In this document: piece after piece, positions 45,543 through 55,000 of the stretch | How positions within the stretch are numbered: the stretch's first letter is position 1 | Layout: each line of letters begins with the position of its first letter | Assembly (NCBI GenBank): GCA_902786725.1 | Contig: CADADP010000013.1 | Location: forward strand, 1 to 61,589 | Length of the DNA stretch: 61,589 nucleotides | Direction of reading: 5' to 3' | Origin: an uncultured Bacteroidales bacterium | GTDB lineage: Bacteria; Bacteroidota; Bacteroidia; Bacteroidales; Muribaculaceae | The notes under the pieces: generated by a model | The model's database searches: none | The model's input: only the letters and a program-made list of their open reading frames with translations | What the model was told of the DNA's origin: nothing | Made by a program: the position numbers and the translations under genes

Positions 45543-46556
45543 ATGAAACGCTTTGTAAACATAACGCTCAGCATTGTGTCCCTGCTTGCGCTTGTGGCCT
45601 GCCACGACGTGAAGCAGTGGGATAACGACCCCTACGGCAACTTTGACGCACTATGGACGATTATCGACGAGCACTATTGCTTCTTCGCCTACAAGGATGT
45701 GGACTGGCAACAGGTGGGGCAACGGTATAGGGCCAAGTTGTCGAAGGATATGACACAGCAGGAACTATTCGATGTGTGCTCACACATGCTTATGGAACTG
45801 CGAGACGGGCACACGAATCTCATATCTTCCACCGACGTGTCGCGCTACTGGATATGGGAGCAGTATCCCGAGAATTTCTCGTTAAGAGTGGTTACCGAGA
45901 ATTATCTCAATTTCGATTACAAGAACACGTCGGGCATACGTTATCAGATTCTGCCTCAGAACATAGGCTATATGTACTACGGGTCGTTCTCCAACGCCAT
46001 TGGCGAGGGTAACCTTGATGCCATATTGCACTACCTATCGTCGTCGGACGGACTGATAATAGACGTGCGCAGCAACGGTGGCGGCTATTTGCCACATGTG
46101 GAAACACTCGTGTCGCGATTCATCTCGGAGCGCACTTACGCGGGAGCCATCAGTCACAAGACCGGCCCGGGTCATGATGATTTTTCCGAGCCCTACCACT
46201 TCTACTACAAACCGGCTCACGGGCGGATTCACTACACCAAACCGGTGGTGGTGCTTGCCAATCGCGCGTCGTTCAGCGCGACTAATAATTTTGTGTCCAT
46301 AATGAAGTCGCTGCAAAATGTGACAGTTATTGGCGATGTTACGGGCGGAGGAAGCGGACTACCCATAACCAATGAACTGCCATGCGGCTGGACTGTGAGG
46401 TTCTCTTCCTGCTCCATTACCGACCCTGCAGGGAACATCACCGAGTTTGGTACGGAGCCAGATATTCGTGTGGATATAACGGCCGAAGACGCAGCCGCCG
46501 GTCGCGACACTATCCTGGAAACGGCCATCGGGTTGCTGACGGGGTCTGCTCGCTAA
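45543..46556 (+). CDS. S41 family (tricorn-core/CtpA-like) peptidase lipoprotein
   Basis: Envelope serine peptidase, 337 residues. The signal peptide MKRFVNITLSIVSLLALVAC has a lipobox (VAC), so Cys20 should be lipidated. An N-terminal helical bundle (ALWTIIDEHYCFFAYKDVDW) leads into the S41 core: DGLIIDVRSNGGGY near 169-182, VVVLANRASFSATNNFV with the likely nucleophile S245, and GGGSGLP near 266-272. A PDZ domain is hardly recognisable, as in other Bacteroidales members of this group. The gene begins 1 bp after the DUF3316 stop, and the pair probably acts together at the envelope. Substrate unknown. Confidence 0.88.
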   Translation: MKRFVNITLSIVSLLALVACHDVKQWDNDPYGNFDALWTIIDEHYCFFAYKDVDWQQVGQRYRAKLSKDMTQQELFDVCSHMLMELRDGHTNLISSTDVSRYWIWEQYPENFSLRVVTENYLNFDYKNTSGIRYQILPQNIGYMYYGSFSNAIGEGNLDAILHYLSSSDGLIIDVRSNGGGYLPHVETLVSRFISERTYAGAISHKTGPGHDDFSEPYHFYYKPAHGRIHYTKPVVVLANRASFSATNNFVSIMKSLQNVTVIGDVTGGGSGLPITNELPCGWTVRFSSCSITDPAGNITEFGTEPDIRVDITAEDAAAGRDTILETAIGLLTGSAR

Positions 46557-46613
46557 TATGCCGCAATGAAATGAAGCCGGTGAAACCAGAAACATTACGC
46601 CATGGGGATAGTG

Positions 46614-46654
46614 ACTACTCAATAGTAGGTCTGACAGGAATTGAGTAGTTTTTT
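46614..46654 (+). terminator. Intrinsic terminator of the parC-DUF3316-S41 unit
   Basis: CTACTCAAT (46614-46622) pairs with ATTGAGTAG (46640-46648), followed by TTTTTT. It also borders the stop of the convergent GH53 gene. Confidence 0.75.
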
Positions 46655-48497
46655 AGGGGTTGAGGATTTTGGAAGTGTGGTTGCCCTGTCGGCGGATGAG
46701 TATTCCGCGCGTGGAGGGATTGACCCGGTGTCCGAGCATGTCGAAGAACTCAACGGGCGCGTTTTGTGAGTCGCCGAGTGTGGAGATAGTGCCGGTGGAT
46801 GGGTCGTGGTAGGAGTGAGACCAGGTCATGTCATTGAGGTTGACGGTGATGTCGTAGAGTCCTGTTACGCTGCTGTTAATCCAGCAGTTGTAGCAGCCCT
46901 CTTCGGCTGAGAGAGTTGCCGCGTTGGCGGGGTCGGAGCCGTACCAGACGTTGTTTTCGGAGTCAACGATTTTGAAGTTGAGCCAGCTTGTGGTGGCGTT
47001 GAGTTGACCGGAGTAGATGCCGTTGTCGGTTTGTGTGAGAGTTGCCAGGACAGATGTTCCGTCGGTGGCATAGATGTAAAGCGACTCGGGAAAAGAAGAT
47101 GATGAATCCTGGTGTAGTGCGAAGGACCAGGTCATGGTGGAGAGGTTGACAGTGATGTCGTAGAGCCCTGTTACGCTGCTGTCGATCCAGAATTTATACT
47201 TGCCATCGGCGGTGGAGATAGCGGTTTTGTCGGCTGGGTCGGTGCCATACCAGACGTTGTTGTCGGTATCGACAACTTGGAAGTTGAGCCAGCTTGTGGT
47301 GGCGTTGAGTTGTCCGGAGTAGATGCCGTTATCGGGGTCGGTGAGCTGTAGCGTAGCCAGAATGGCGTTGCCGTCGCTATTGTAGATGCTGAGGGTGGCC
47401 GGATAGGTTGAAGACTGAGTGCCATCGTCGGGTGCTGCAAAGGCGTTGAGCGTGGCGGCCGGTCGTCCGGCAGATGTGAAAGCGCCGAGGTTGTAGGCGT
47501 TCCAACCGAGAGAAGTGTAATAGGCCGGTTTCCAGTAGGAATAGACTTCAGGTTCCCAGTAGAAGATGCCGGCGCACTGCGAGACGTCGGCGACCCGGTT
47601 GAAGAGGTCGGTCATTACGGCGTCGGCCGTGGTGAAGTCGGAAGAAGAGAATCCGGTTTCGACAATCATGACCTGCATATTGAATTTGTTGCCGAGAGCC
47701 TTAACCGCCTCGACGACGTTGTAGTTGTTGGCCACGCCCGATGTGGTTGTGTCCCACTTAGTCTCGTCGGGGTAGTGTGAGAGCCCAATCATGTCGAATT
47801 TGAGTCCGGCATTTTTGAGGGCGGCGTAAAACCAGCAGTCGTACTTGGCCATGTCGTACCCGTTGGCCATGTGAATGATGACCTGTGCAGAAGGGAAGAT
47901 ATCTTTAACGGCGTTGTATCCGGCGTTGCTGAGGGCGACGTAGTTGGCATATCGAGCGGAGCCCGACTTATCCCAATCGATGTCGCCGTAACCGAAAACC
48001 ATACCGTTGTTGTTTTCGTTGCCGACTTGTACCCATTTAGGTTCGATGCCATTGTCTTTGAGCGTTTGTAGGACATCGGTGGTGTGCGCGGCGATTGCAG
48101 CTTTGACCTGGTCGGCGGTGTAACCGTTCCAATCGACGGGGCACGTCTGCGAGCTGGGGTCGGCGAAGAAGTCGCTATAGTGGAAATCGATGAGAATGTC
48201 GAGACCTTGATTGTTGGCCCTGATGGCTTTCGCGAGAACGTCGGCCTTGTCGCACCAAGCGCCGTATCCATAGGCTGTGGGGTTGACCCAGACTCGGAGT
48301 CGGATGGCGTTCATGCCGATGGACTTCATGAGTGCGAAAATGTCGGTTCGAGTTCCGGCAGAGTTATAGAATTTTTTGCCGTCGGCTTCCATTTCGGTGC
48401 ACCAACTGATGTCGGCACCGCGAGCGAAAGATGTTGAGGCGGCGTGAGCCAAGACGGCGATAATGGTGAGCGAAAGAGCGAAAAAGAGGCGTCTCAT
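46653..48497 (-). CDS. GH53 arabinogalactan endo-beta-1,4-galactanase with two SusE-like modules and T9SS-like tail
   Basis: Endo-galactanase that cuts beta-1,4-galactan side chains of pectin. The 614-residue precursor starts at ATG 48497 (MRRLFFALSLTIIAVLAHA); the open extension to 48734 is noncoding. GH53 residues: RGADISWC at 26-33, acid/base E161 in QVGNENNNG, nucleophile E280 in MIVETGF. From about 355 to 575 two nearly identical ~105-residue modules follow, each with DNGIYSGQLNATTSWLNF and VTGLYDITVNL, resembling SusE/SusF starch-binding modules; their DNA is also nearly identical (about 46955-47010 against 47260-47315), so the duplication is recent. The end FFDMLGHRVNPSTRGILIR is a type IX secretion-like tail. 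It is a lone gene, not in a visible utilisation locus. Confidence 0.92.
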   Translation of the reverse strand: MRRLFFALSLTIIAVLAHAASTSFARGADISWCTEMEADGKKFYNSAGTRTDIFALMKSIGMNAIRLRVWVNPTAYGYGAWCDKADVLAKAIRANNQGLDILIDFHYSDFFADPSSQTCPVDWNGYTADQVKAAIAAHTTDVLQTLKDNGIEPKWVQVGNENNNGMVFGYGDIDWDKSGSARYANYVALSNAGYNAVKDIFPSAQVIIHMANGYDMAKYDCWFYAALKNAGLKFDMIGLSHYPDETKWDTTTSGVANNYNVVEAVKALGNKFNMQVMIVETGFSSSDFTTADAVMTDLFNRVADVSQCAGIFYWEPEVYSYWKPAYYTSLGWNAYNLGAFTSAGRPAATLNAFAAPDDGTQSSTYPATLSIYNSDGNAILATLQLTDPDNGIYSGQLNATTSWLNFQVVDTDNNVWYGTDPADKTAISTADGKYKFWIDSSVTGLYDITVNLSTMTWSFALHQDSSSSFPESLYIYATDGTSVLATLTQTDNGIYSGQLNATTSWLNFKIVDSENNVWYGSDPANAATLSAEEGCYNCWINSSVTGLYDITVNLNDMTWSHSYHDPSTGTISTLGDSQNAPVEFFDMLGHRVNPSTRGILIRRQGNHTSKILNP

Positions 48498-48653
48498 AGT
48501 TGTTTCGTGTTTAGTGAAATGAATGATTTTCGCAAAAGTAGTGAATTTTTTGGAAATGTTACAAAATATTTCAGTAAACGGCTGAATTTTAATGGCGTTT
48601 AGGAGCCGGAAGAGTTTACCGGGAGTGTAAAAGGCTGTGAGATAGGGGTGGAT

Positions 48654-48702
48654 GAATGCAGAAAATGACATTGACGCCGTGTGCGAGAGGCAGTAACTTT
48701 GC
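48654..48702 (+). promoter_or_regulatory. Promoter/operator of the polyvalent operon, twin of 2629-2677
   Basis: GAATGCAGAAAA directly followed by TGACATTGAC, then 18 spacer bases, then TAACTTTGC. TTGA (48671-48674) and TAACTTTG (48694-48701) are 19 bp apart. Against the terminase site, 20 of 22 bases match in the upstream block and 9 of 9 in the -7 block, while the spacer is mostly different. Confidence 0.75.
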
Positions 48703-48770
48703 GGTGTGGAAAAGCCACGAAAGAAAGATTGCAAAACTGCCCGGATGCGGGCATAAAAACCAGAGATACT

Positions 48771-49034
48771 ATGGAAAAGCTGAGTTACAAGACGGTGAAC
48801 GTGAGTTACGATGAGAGAGAGGTGTGCGCAAAGGGCGCTCGCAAGTTGTGGAACGGCGAGAACGCACAGCCTGGGGAGGCCAGCATAGCGCTGAATCTGC
48901 GCGAGATAAAGGATGCGCTGCGTGTGGTGGGGCAGCCGCGAGAGATGGAGGCTAAACTAAGCGAGGGTGAGGTGAATTTTGTGTATTGCGACGCGAGAGG
49001 GCGAGATTGCTCAGGCAGTGCTTACGATGGATGA
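48771..49034 (+). CDS. Unrecognised 87-residue protein in front of the polyvalent gene
   Basis: Begins MEKLSYKTVNVSYDEREVCA and ends GRDCSGSAYDG. The frame is open back to ATG 48681, but that lies upstream of the -7 box, so ATG 48771 (63 nt after the predicted transcript start) is chosen. I do not recognise it; it is charged, soluble, with a helix-like middle (SIALNLREIKDALRVVGQP) and a C-terminal strand. Its stop codon overlaps the giant gene's start by 8 bp (ATGGATGA), so the two are translationally coupled. It could also be the first exon-like part of the giant protein if ribosomes shift +1 there, since the giant frame is open from 48976. Confidence 0.6.
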   Translation: MEKLSYKTVNVSYDEREVCAKGARKLWNGENAQPGEASIALNLREIKDALRVVGQPREMEAKLSEGEVNFVYCDARGRDCSGSAYDG

Positions 49035-52000
49035 CCCCGGCAAGAGCGCTGAAGAGCGACTGGCGGCAGTGCGACTACTGACTGCTGAGTCGTTCTTGTA
49101 CGGTCGAGACAACGGGGTGCGCAGCGACGAGGCGTTCAATGTGATAGAGGGCACTGCGTTGCAGAGGTTGCAGGACGCATACTTAGAAGCCGTGGACAAG
49201 GATATGCAGGAAAAGATAACCGCTGAGGTGGACCGCAGGGATGCGGTTGTGCATACGCATTCACAGTTTGGCGTGCAGTCAAGTCCGGGCTACAGGGGTG
49301 TTTTCAGCAATGCCAAGCAGGCCGCCATGGACGATTTCCTTGCATCGCCCGAGGGTACTGCTTACTGCAAAGCCGTGACTGCGCATAACAGGCGTCTGGG
49401 CTATGACGCTGTGGAGAGTGCGTATCTGGCCACGGAGAGCGTGAGTCAGTACCTGGACGAGCGTATTATGGACAGGATAGCGCCCAGGGATGATGCTGAG
49501 TATGTGGCGGGTTCTCTGCTGAAAGACACGCAGGCAGGCAAGTTACTGATGGCCCTTGGCTATAATGGTAGCGAGAATGCGCTGATAGACGAGGCTTACA
49601 GCCGCTATGCGCTGGAGAAGGCTAACGAGTGGACCAAGGTTGGCACACAGATAGGCGTGCTGGTGGGCGATGGTGCAAGTTTCGGATTTTTGTTGCCGTC
49701 GCTTGCGGCTAAAGCGGGCACTGCGATGGTAGCCAAAGGCGGATATGAATTGCTGGGCCAGGCAGTGGGTGGTGCGCTCAACTTCGGTGTGTATGAGTTT
49801 CAGAGCGAGTTGCTGGAGCAGGCGAAGCGCAGGGAGTTGTCGTTTGGAGAGTTGGTGAAAAGTTTAGGCAGCGGAGGTCTGAAAGGATTTGTGTTTGGCG
49901 GTGTAGGCGGTGTAGTGGGCAAGGCCACGTCGGGCTGGACCGGCAAGGCGGTATATCTGGGCGAGGCTGTGAAGTTTGCCAGCGAGGGCGGTACGTTCGT
50001 GGCGTTAGACGGCTTGCAGGGTCCCATCACAGCTGAGACGTGGGCCTCGAGTTTCGGTATGGCCTTAGGTTCTAAGATGCCGCACATAGGTACATGGTGG
50101 GCAGACGTGAAGCGCAGGTCGAAAGGCGAGATAAAGCAGATAAAGCCCGAGGTGTCTCCGGTGACGATATCCGAGTTGGAGAGCCGTGGACGCTATGTCA
50201 CTGTCACCGGTATGCTACGTGCGCTGGAGCGAGGCAGAGGATTCACGCCTGACGCTGAGGACGCTGAGATGCTTAGGAAGGAACTGGAGATGATGCGCAA
50301 CGACGGGAGTGTGGACTACGGTACGCTGAGTGCCGTGGAATACCTACTTAATGGCAAGGTGATGCCACAGCCGGCGGTGTTCGGTCATGAGGTAGTGCGC
50401 TTTGCCGATGGTACCATTGTGGGCTATACTAAAGGCAGTGACGGCAGGCGCATAGCGGCCTACGAGATACCTGACGAAGCGAGAGTGGCTGAATGGGTGA
50501 AGGGTGTGCAGGCGATTGCCGAGCAGAACAGTGAGGCGTTCAGCAAGATGCGTCTGACTTACAAGATGCAGGCAGACAACATGGTGTCTGCTGTGAACGA
50601 GGTGCGTGAGAAAGACTACGGGGAGATGCCTGAGGCAGAGTTCTGGCGTCTGTATCAGAGCGCGAACGAGAAGCGAGCCGAAAAAACACCGCTTGAAGAA
50701 TCGGAGGAACGGCTGCTGCAGGTTGTGGAGAAAGCCGTGAGAGCGAAGGACGACGGGAAGAGCCTGCATGAAGCGGCAGAGGAAGCCGTGTCTGAGGTGA
50801 AGGGGCGAGTAGGCAAGAACTTCAAGGTGAATATGGATGCCGTACTGGCGAAGGGGGTGAACGAGCGCAGCGACCAGGAGCAGAAGGCCGTGGATGCTTA
50901 TTTGCAGGAGTTGCACAAGGCCGGCCGTCGCAAGAGTGAGGTTCTGGTTGACGTGCTGAATGACGCCTACGAGCGAGGTTATGCCGGTGCGAAGATTAAG
51001 GACAGCGAGTTACGAGGATTGGTTAAGGCATTGGCACAGGACCCTGCACTGGTGGGTTACCTGACACTGACAGACCCGGACCTGATGACAACGCTTCAGA
51101 ACGGTTATCTTTACGGCCGCTACAGTGATGAGCAGCTCAGGGTGTTGCTGGACTATGCTCGGATGCGGGTTCATGCCGAGGGCTACAAGGACGGCAGGGA
51201 GTCGGAGCGTGCCGCGACGGTGAACAGGCAGAGCGGCAGACAGGAGTTGGTTACGTTGAAGTCGGGTGACCGTAAGGTGTATGTGACTGACGGTGTGATA
51301 GTGGCAGACGGTGACGGCGTGGTGGATAGGCGTCGGAGCAGCGAGGTGCTGACGGTTCGTGACGCTGCGACGGGTAAGATGGAGATGATCAGTTCGGGTG
51401 ATGTGCTGCGTTATGAAGGTGTGCCTGAGCGTGAGCCTGAGAGTGTGGTAGAGGCTGACGGACCGGATGCGGTGAAGTCGCCGGAGGGTGATACGAGTGA
51501 TGCGCCGAAAGGAACATGGGAAGGAGGAAAATACAGTCTCAGTGATTCAGATAGCGGGCGTGGAGGACGTTTTGTTCAAGACGAACACGGTAACATTAAC
51601 CTTGTGGAAATTCCGCAGGAGATATTCAATAAGATAAAAGTTTCGCCATTACCATTCCGTCTGACAGAGAGCATGGTTGCTCATGTGTACAAGCAACATG
51701 GCAACGAGCTGGGTCTTGACAGTCTGTCGGATGCTGCTGAATTTGTCGTGGAAGTTATGCGTAACGTTGACCATGTGCGTGAGGGTGATAATGGTACATT
51801 CATCTTTTCCGTTGAAAACGGTCGGATGCGAATAGGCAAACGCGCTATTGCCATAGTCGTCAACGCTCAAAGCGGGGACTTCATGGGGATAAAGACTTCG
51901 GGGTATGATAGGCTGAAATCATTACAGCAAAGACCCCTGCTTTGGGAGAAGGGCGCGAATGAAACTTCTGCTACAGGTGCCGCACCTGTAAATGTTACTT

Positions 52001-55000
52001 CCGAGCCGACCTCACAAAGCGGCGAGCCGACCGGCAGCGCATCAAACCAAAACAACGGTCTTTCCGTGGGCAAAGATAGTGAAAGTTCTTCGGATGTGCA
52101 AGAGGTGGCGGGTGCACCTGCTGATTATGTGCGTGGTATGGAGTTGACAATCCGCGACGATGACGGTGAGGAGAAGCATGCGATGGTGATGGGCCGGGGT
52201 CGTGCCGATGGCGGCAAGTATGTTGCTGACGAGACCGGTAACCTGATTGAATATTATGTGGACGACGAGGTTCGTCATGAGCATGTGAGCAAGCTTGGCG
52301 AGCGTGTTGTGAGCCACGTGCCTGTGAAGCCGGTGGATGAGGGATTTAACCACGAATCAACGCTAAATACACAAAATGAGTCGCAGCCCGCGGATAGTGA
52401 TAAGCCTGTGGCGGATAGCGATGAACCTGTTGAGCCGGAGTTGGCGCCGATGGCGATGCGAAAGGTGGGCAGGGGTAAGAGTGCCCATGAGGTGCCTGAC
52501 GTGGTGTCGGCCGGTGTGGAGCGTAGTGTGCGTTACATCACTGAGGAGTTGCCTGAGGAGATACGCAGGGACTTTGTGCGTAACGGCGTGGATGGTGCTG
52601 AGTCTCGGCTGAAGAAGGCAAAGGAAGCGCGTAAGAAGATTAAGCTTGAAGGCATAGACACTAACCGTTATAATGCTGAGACTGCTGCGGCTGATGCTGA
52701 GATAGCGTCGGCTGAGACGGAGCTTGGTGTGTGGACTGAGATACGTAACCGGATGGATGAGCGCGAGCGTGCTGAGCGCGACGCGCGCGAGGCAGCGGAC
52801 CGTGCCACTCTGGAGCGAGCGGTGGAGGCTGAGGCTGAGCGTCAGGCTGCAGAGCTTGCCAGGCGAGCGGAGCAGGAGGCGCGTGGTGCTCATGCGGTGC
52901 ATCCGGCCATCAAGCAGAAGTGGGAAAATGCGAAGAAGGTGGAGGGCTTCGAGAGTGAGATACCGTTGCCCAACGGCGAGAAGGTGAGCGGCCGTTATGT
53001 GCTTGTGGAGAGTGGAGCCGCAACGCCGAGCCACAATGCCGCGAAAGGCTTTGCCAAGAATGAGGGCTTCCCGGAGGATGAGAACGGCAACACGGTGAAC
53101 GACCGCGACTATGAGCGTGACAAGAGCGCTCAGGATATTACCCGGACGATGGCCGACAACTACGATAGCCGTGCGATATACACGATACCGGTAGTGAGCC
53201 GTGACGGAGTGGTGCTGAGCGGAAACGGCCGCACGATAGCCGGTGAGATAGCGGCTGAGCAGGGCACAGACAGAGCGTATATAGAGCACCTGATGAAGTA
53301 CGGCCGTCAGTATGGGTTTACTGCCGAGCAGGTGTCCGGCATGGAGCATCCGCGGGTGCTGTTTATGGCCGATGGCGACATGCCGTACACGGCAGAGACA
53401 TTTGCTAAGTTCAACGCTCAGGAGATGAAGAGTCAGAGCCGTACTGAGCAGGCGGTGAAGCTTGGCAAGACGGTGGATGACGGTACGTTCGGCCGTGTTA
53501 TCAGCATGATAAACGGTTATGACAGTCTGAGTGATTTCTACGGGGACCGCGCGGCGGTGACTGAGGCGATTAACGACTTGCGCCGCAGCGGAGTGATAAA
53601 CGACATGCAGTATGCCGAGATGTTTGACGGCGACACGGTGAGTCCGATAGGTCAGCAGATGCTTGAGGGCATGCTGATAGGCAAGGCTTTCGAGAGTAAC
53701 CCTGATGCGGTGCGTCAGTTGAGCGAGCATCCGTCGATGCGCCAGCGTGTGGTGGCGGCGCTTGCTGAGATTAGCAGTAACGCCCGTCTGGGAGAGGAGT
53801 ATTCGTTGGAGACGGAGCTTGCCGAGGCCATCAACCTTGCGTCGTCGGCGCTGAAGAACGGTTACAGGCATGGTAAAAGCGTGAGCGGCTGGGCGCGTCA
53901 GGGCAACCTGTTCGAGTTTGACCTGGAGCGCGGTTCGGTGGCTGACTACACGAATGCGGCTATTCTGCTTCTTGCAGACCTGCTGAATCACAGGGAGGTG
54001 AACAAGTTGAAGAAGGCGCTTGCGCTGTATAACCGTGACGCTGCGAAGGCTGCGGCGGGTATGGCGGACATGTTTGTCGGTGGCGTTCGGAGCAAGGCCG
54101 ACATATTAAAGGACATATTAAATTTACTGGACTATGGAGACAAGAAAGAACAGGATGCAGCCCTTGCACGGGCGGCAGAGCAGCGGAAGCGCGATAGCGG
54201 AGGACCCGGTGGCGAAGACGCGGGCACTAAACAAGCTGGCGTTGCTGGCCGGGGCGGTGAAGGAAACGGAAGTGGAGAGCGTGGCGCCGGAGAAGAACAT
54301 TCCTTGGGCAAAACTGGGGATAGAAGTGTAAGTGAATGGTTTGGACCGATATACACTCAATTTGAGGGTAAAGCGACTGAAGCAGAAGCTTACTTAAGGG
54401 AAACAAACGACGGTGTTGCAAAGGGCGCACTTACATATCCAGGTGTTGCTCCAATTGATTTAGTGTGGGGTGACATGAATGCAGGGTATATGAAGATTGT
54501 CATCAAGCACCCTGAAGTCGTGGGCAAACTTCAAGAGATTTTATCAAGCACGACTATAAAATCGCAATCAGACAATAGAATTGTTTTTGAGAGCGATACG
54601 CATAAAATGATTGTCAGCAGAATGAAGGGTTCTCAACCGACAGACAATTGGTTGCTGACTGCCTACGAGAAAAAAGAAAAGCCCGTCTCCGCCAGCAGTA
54701 GTGACATTGAAACGGAACCCGAGGGCAAGCGGAATGGCACGGCTACTCCGCAAAACGGTGCTTCTTCTGGTGGCAAAGTTAGTGAAAGTTCCGTAACAAG
54801 CAAAGGAAAAGGGGAAAAAGTTGCGGGTAATGAGGGTGATAATGGAAACGGCACGCTTGGTTATGACGCTGATAACAGACAGTTCACCGGCTTGCCTGAT
54901 GGTGTTAAGGTGTACAGCAACCACAAACCCGACCGCTTCGGCATCGTGCGAGGCTATCCCGATATTGCCGACACAGCAAACGTTACCATTGAAGCCGACA

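Noticed and set aside
48973-49034. Programmed -1 frameshift joining the 87-residue gene to the giant gene
   Set aside because: The giant frame is +1, not -1, relative to the small gene, and no slippery heptamer is visible; overlapping start and stop explain it more simply.
52363-53991. 542-residue open frame on the minus strand opposite the giant gene
   Set aside because: Rich in His, Leu and Arg with no recognisable domain, the usual antisense reflection of a G/C-rich coding gene; the plus-strand frame codes for a ParB-like domain here.
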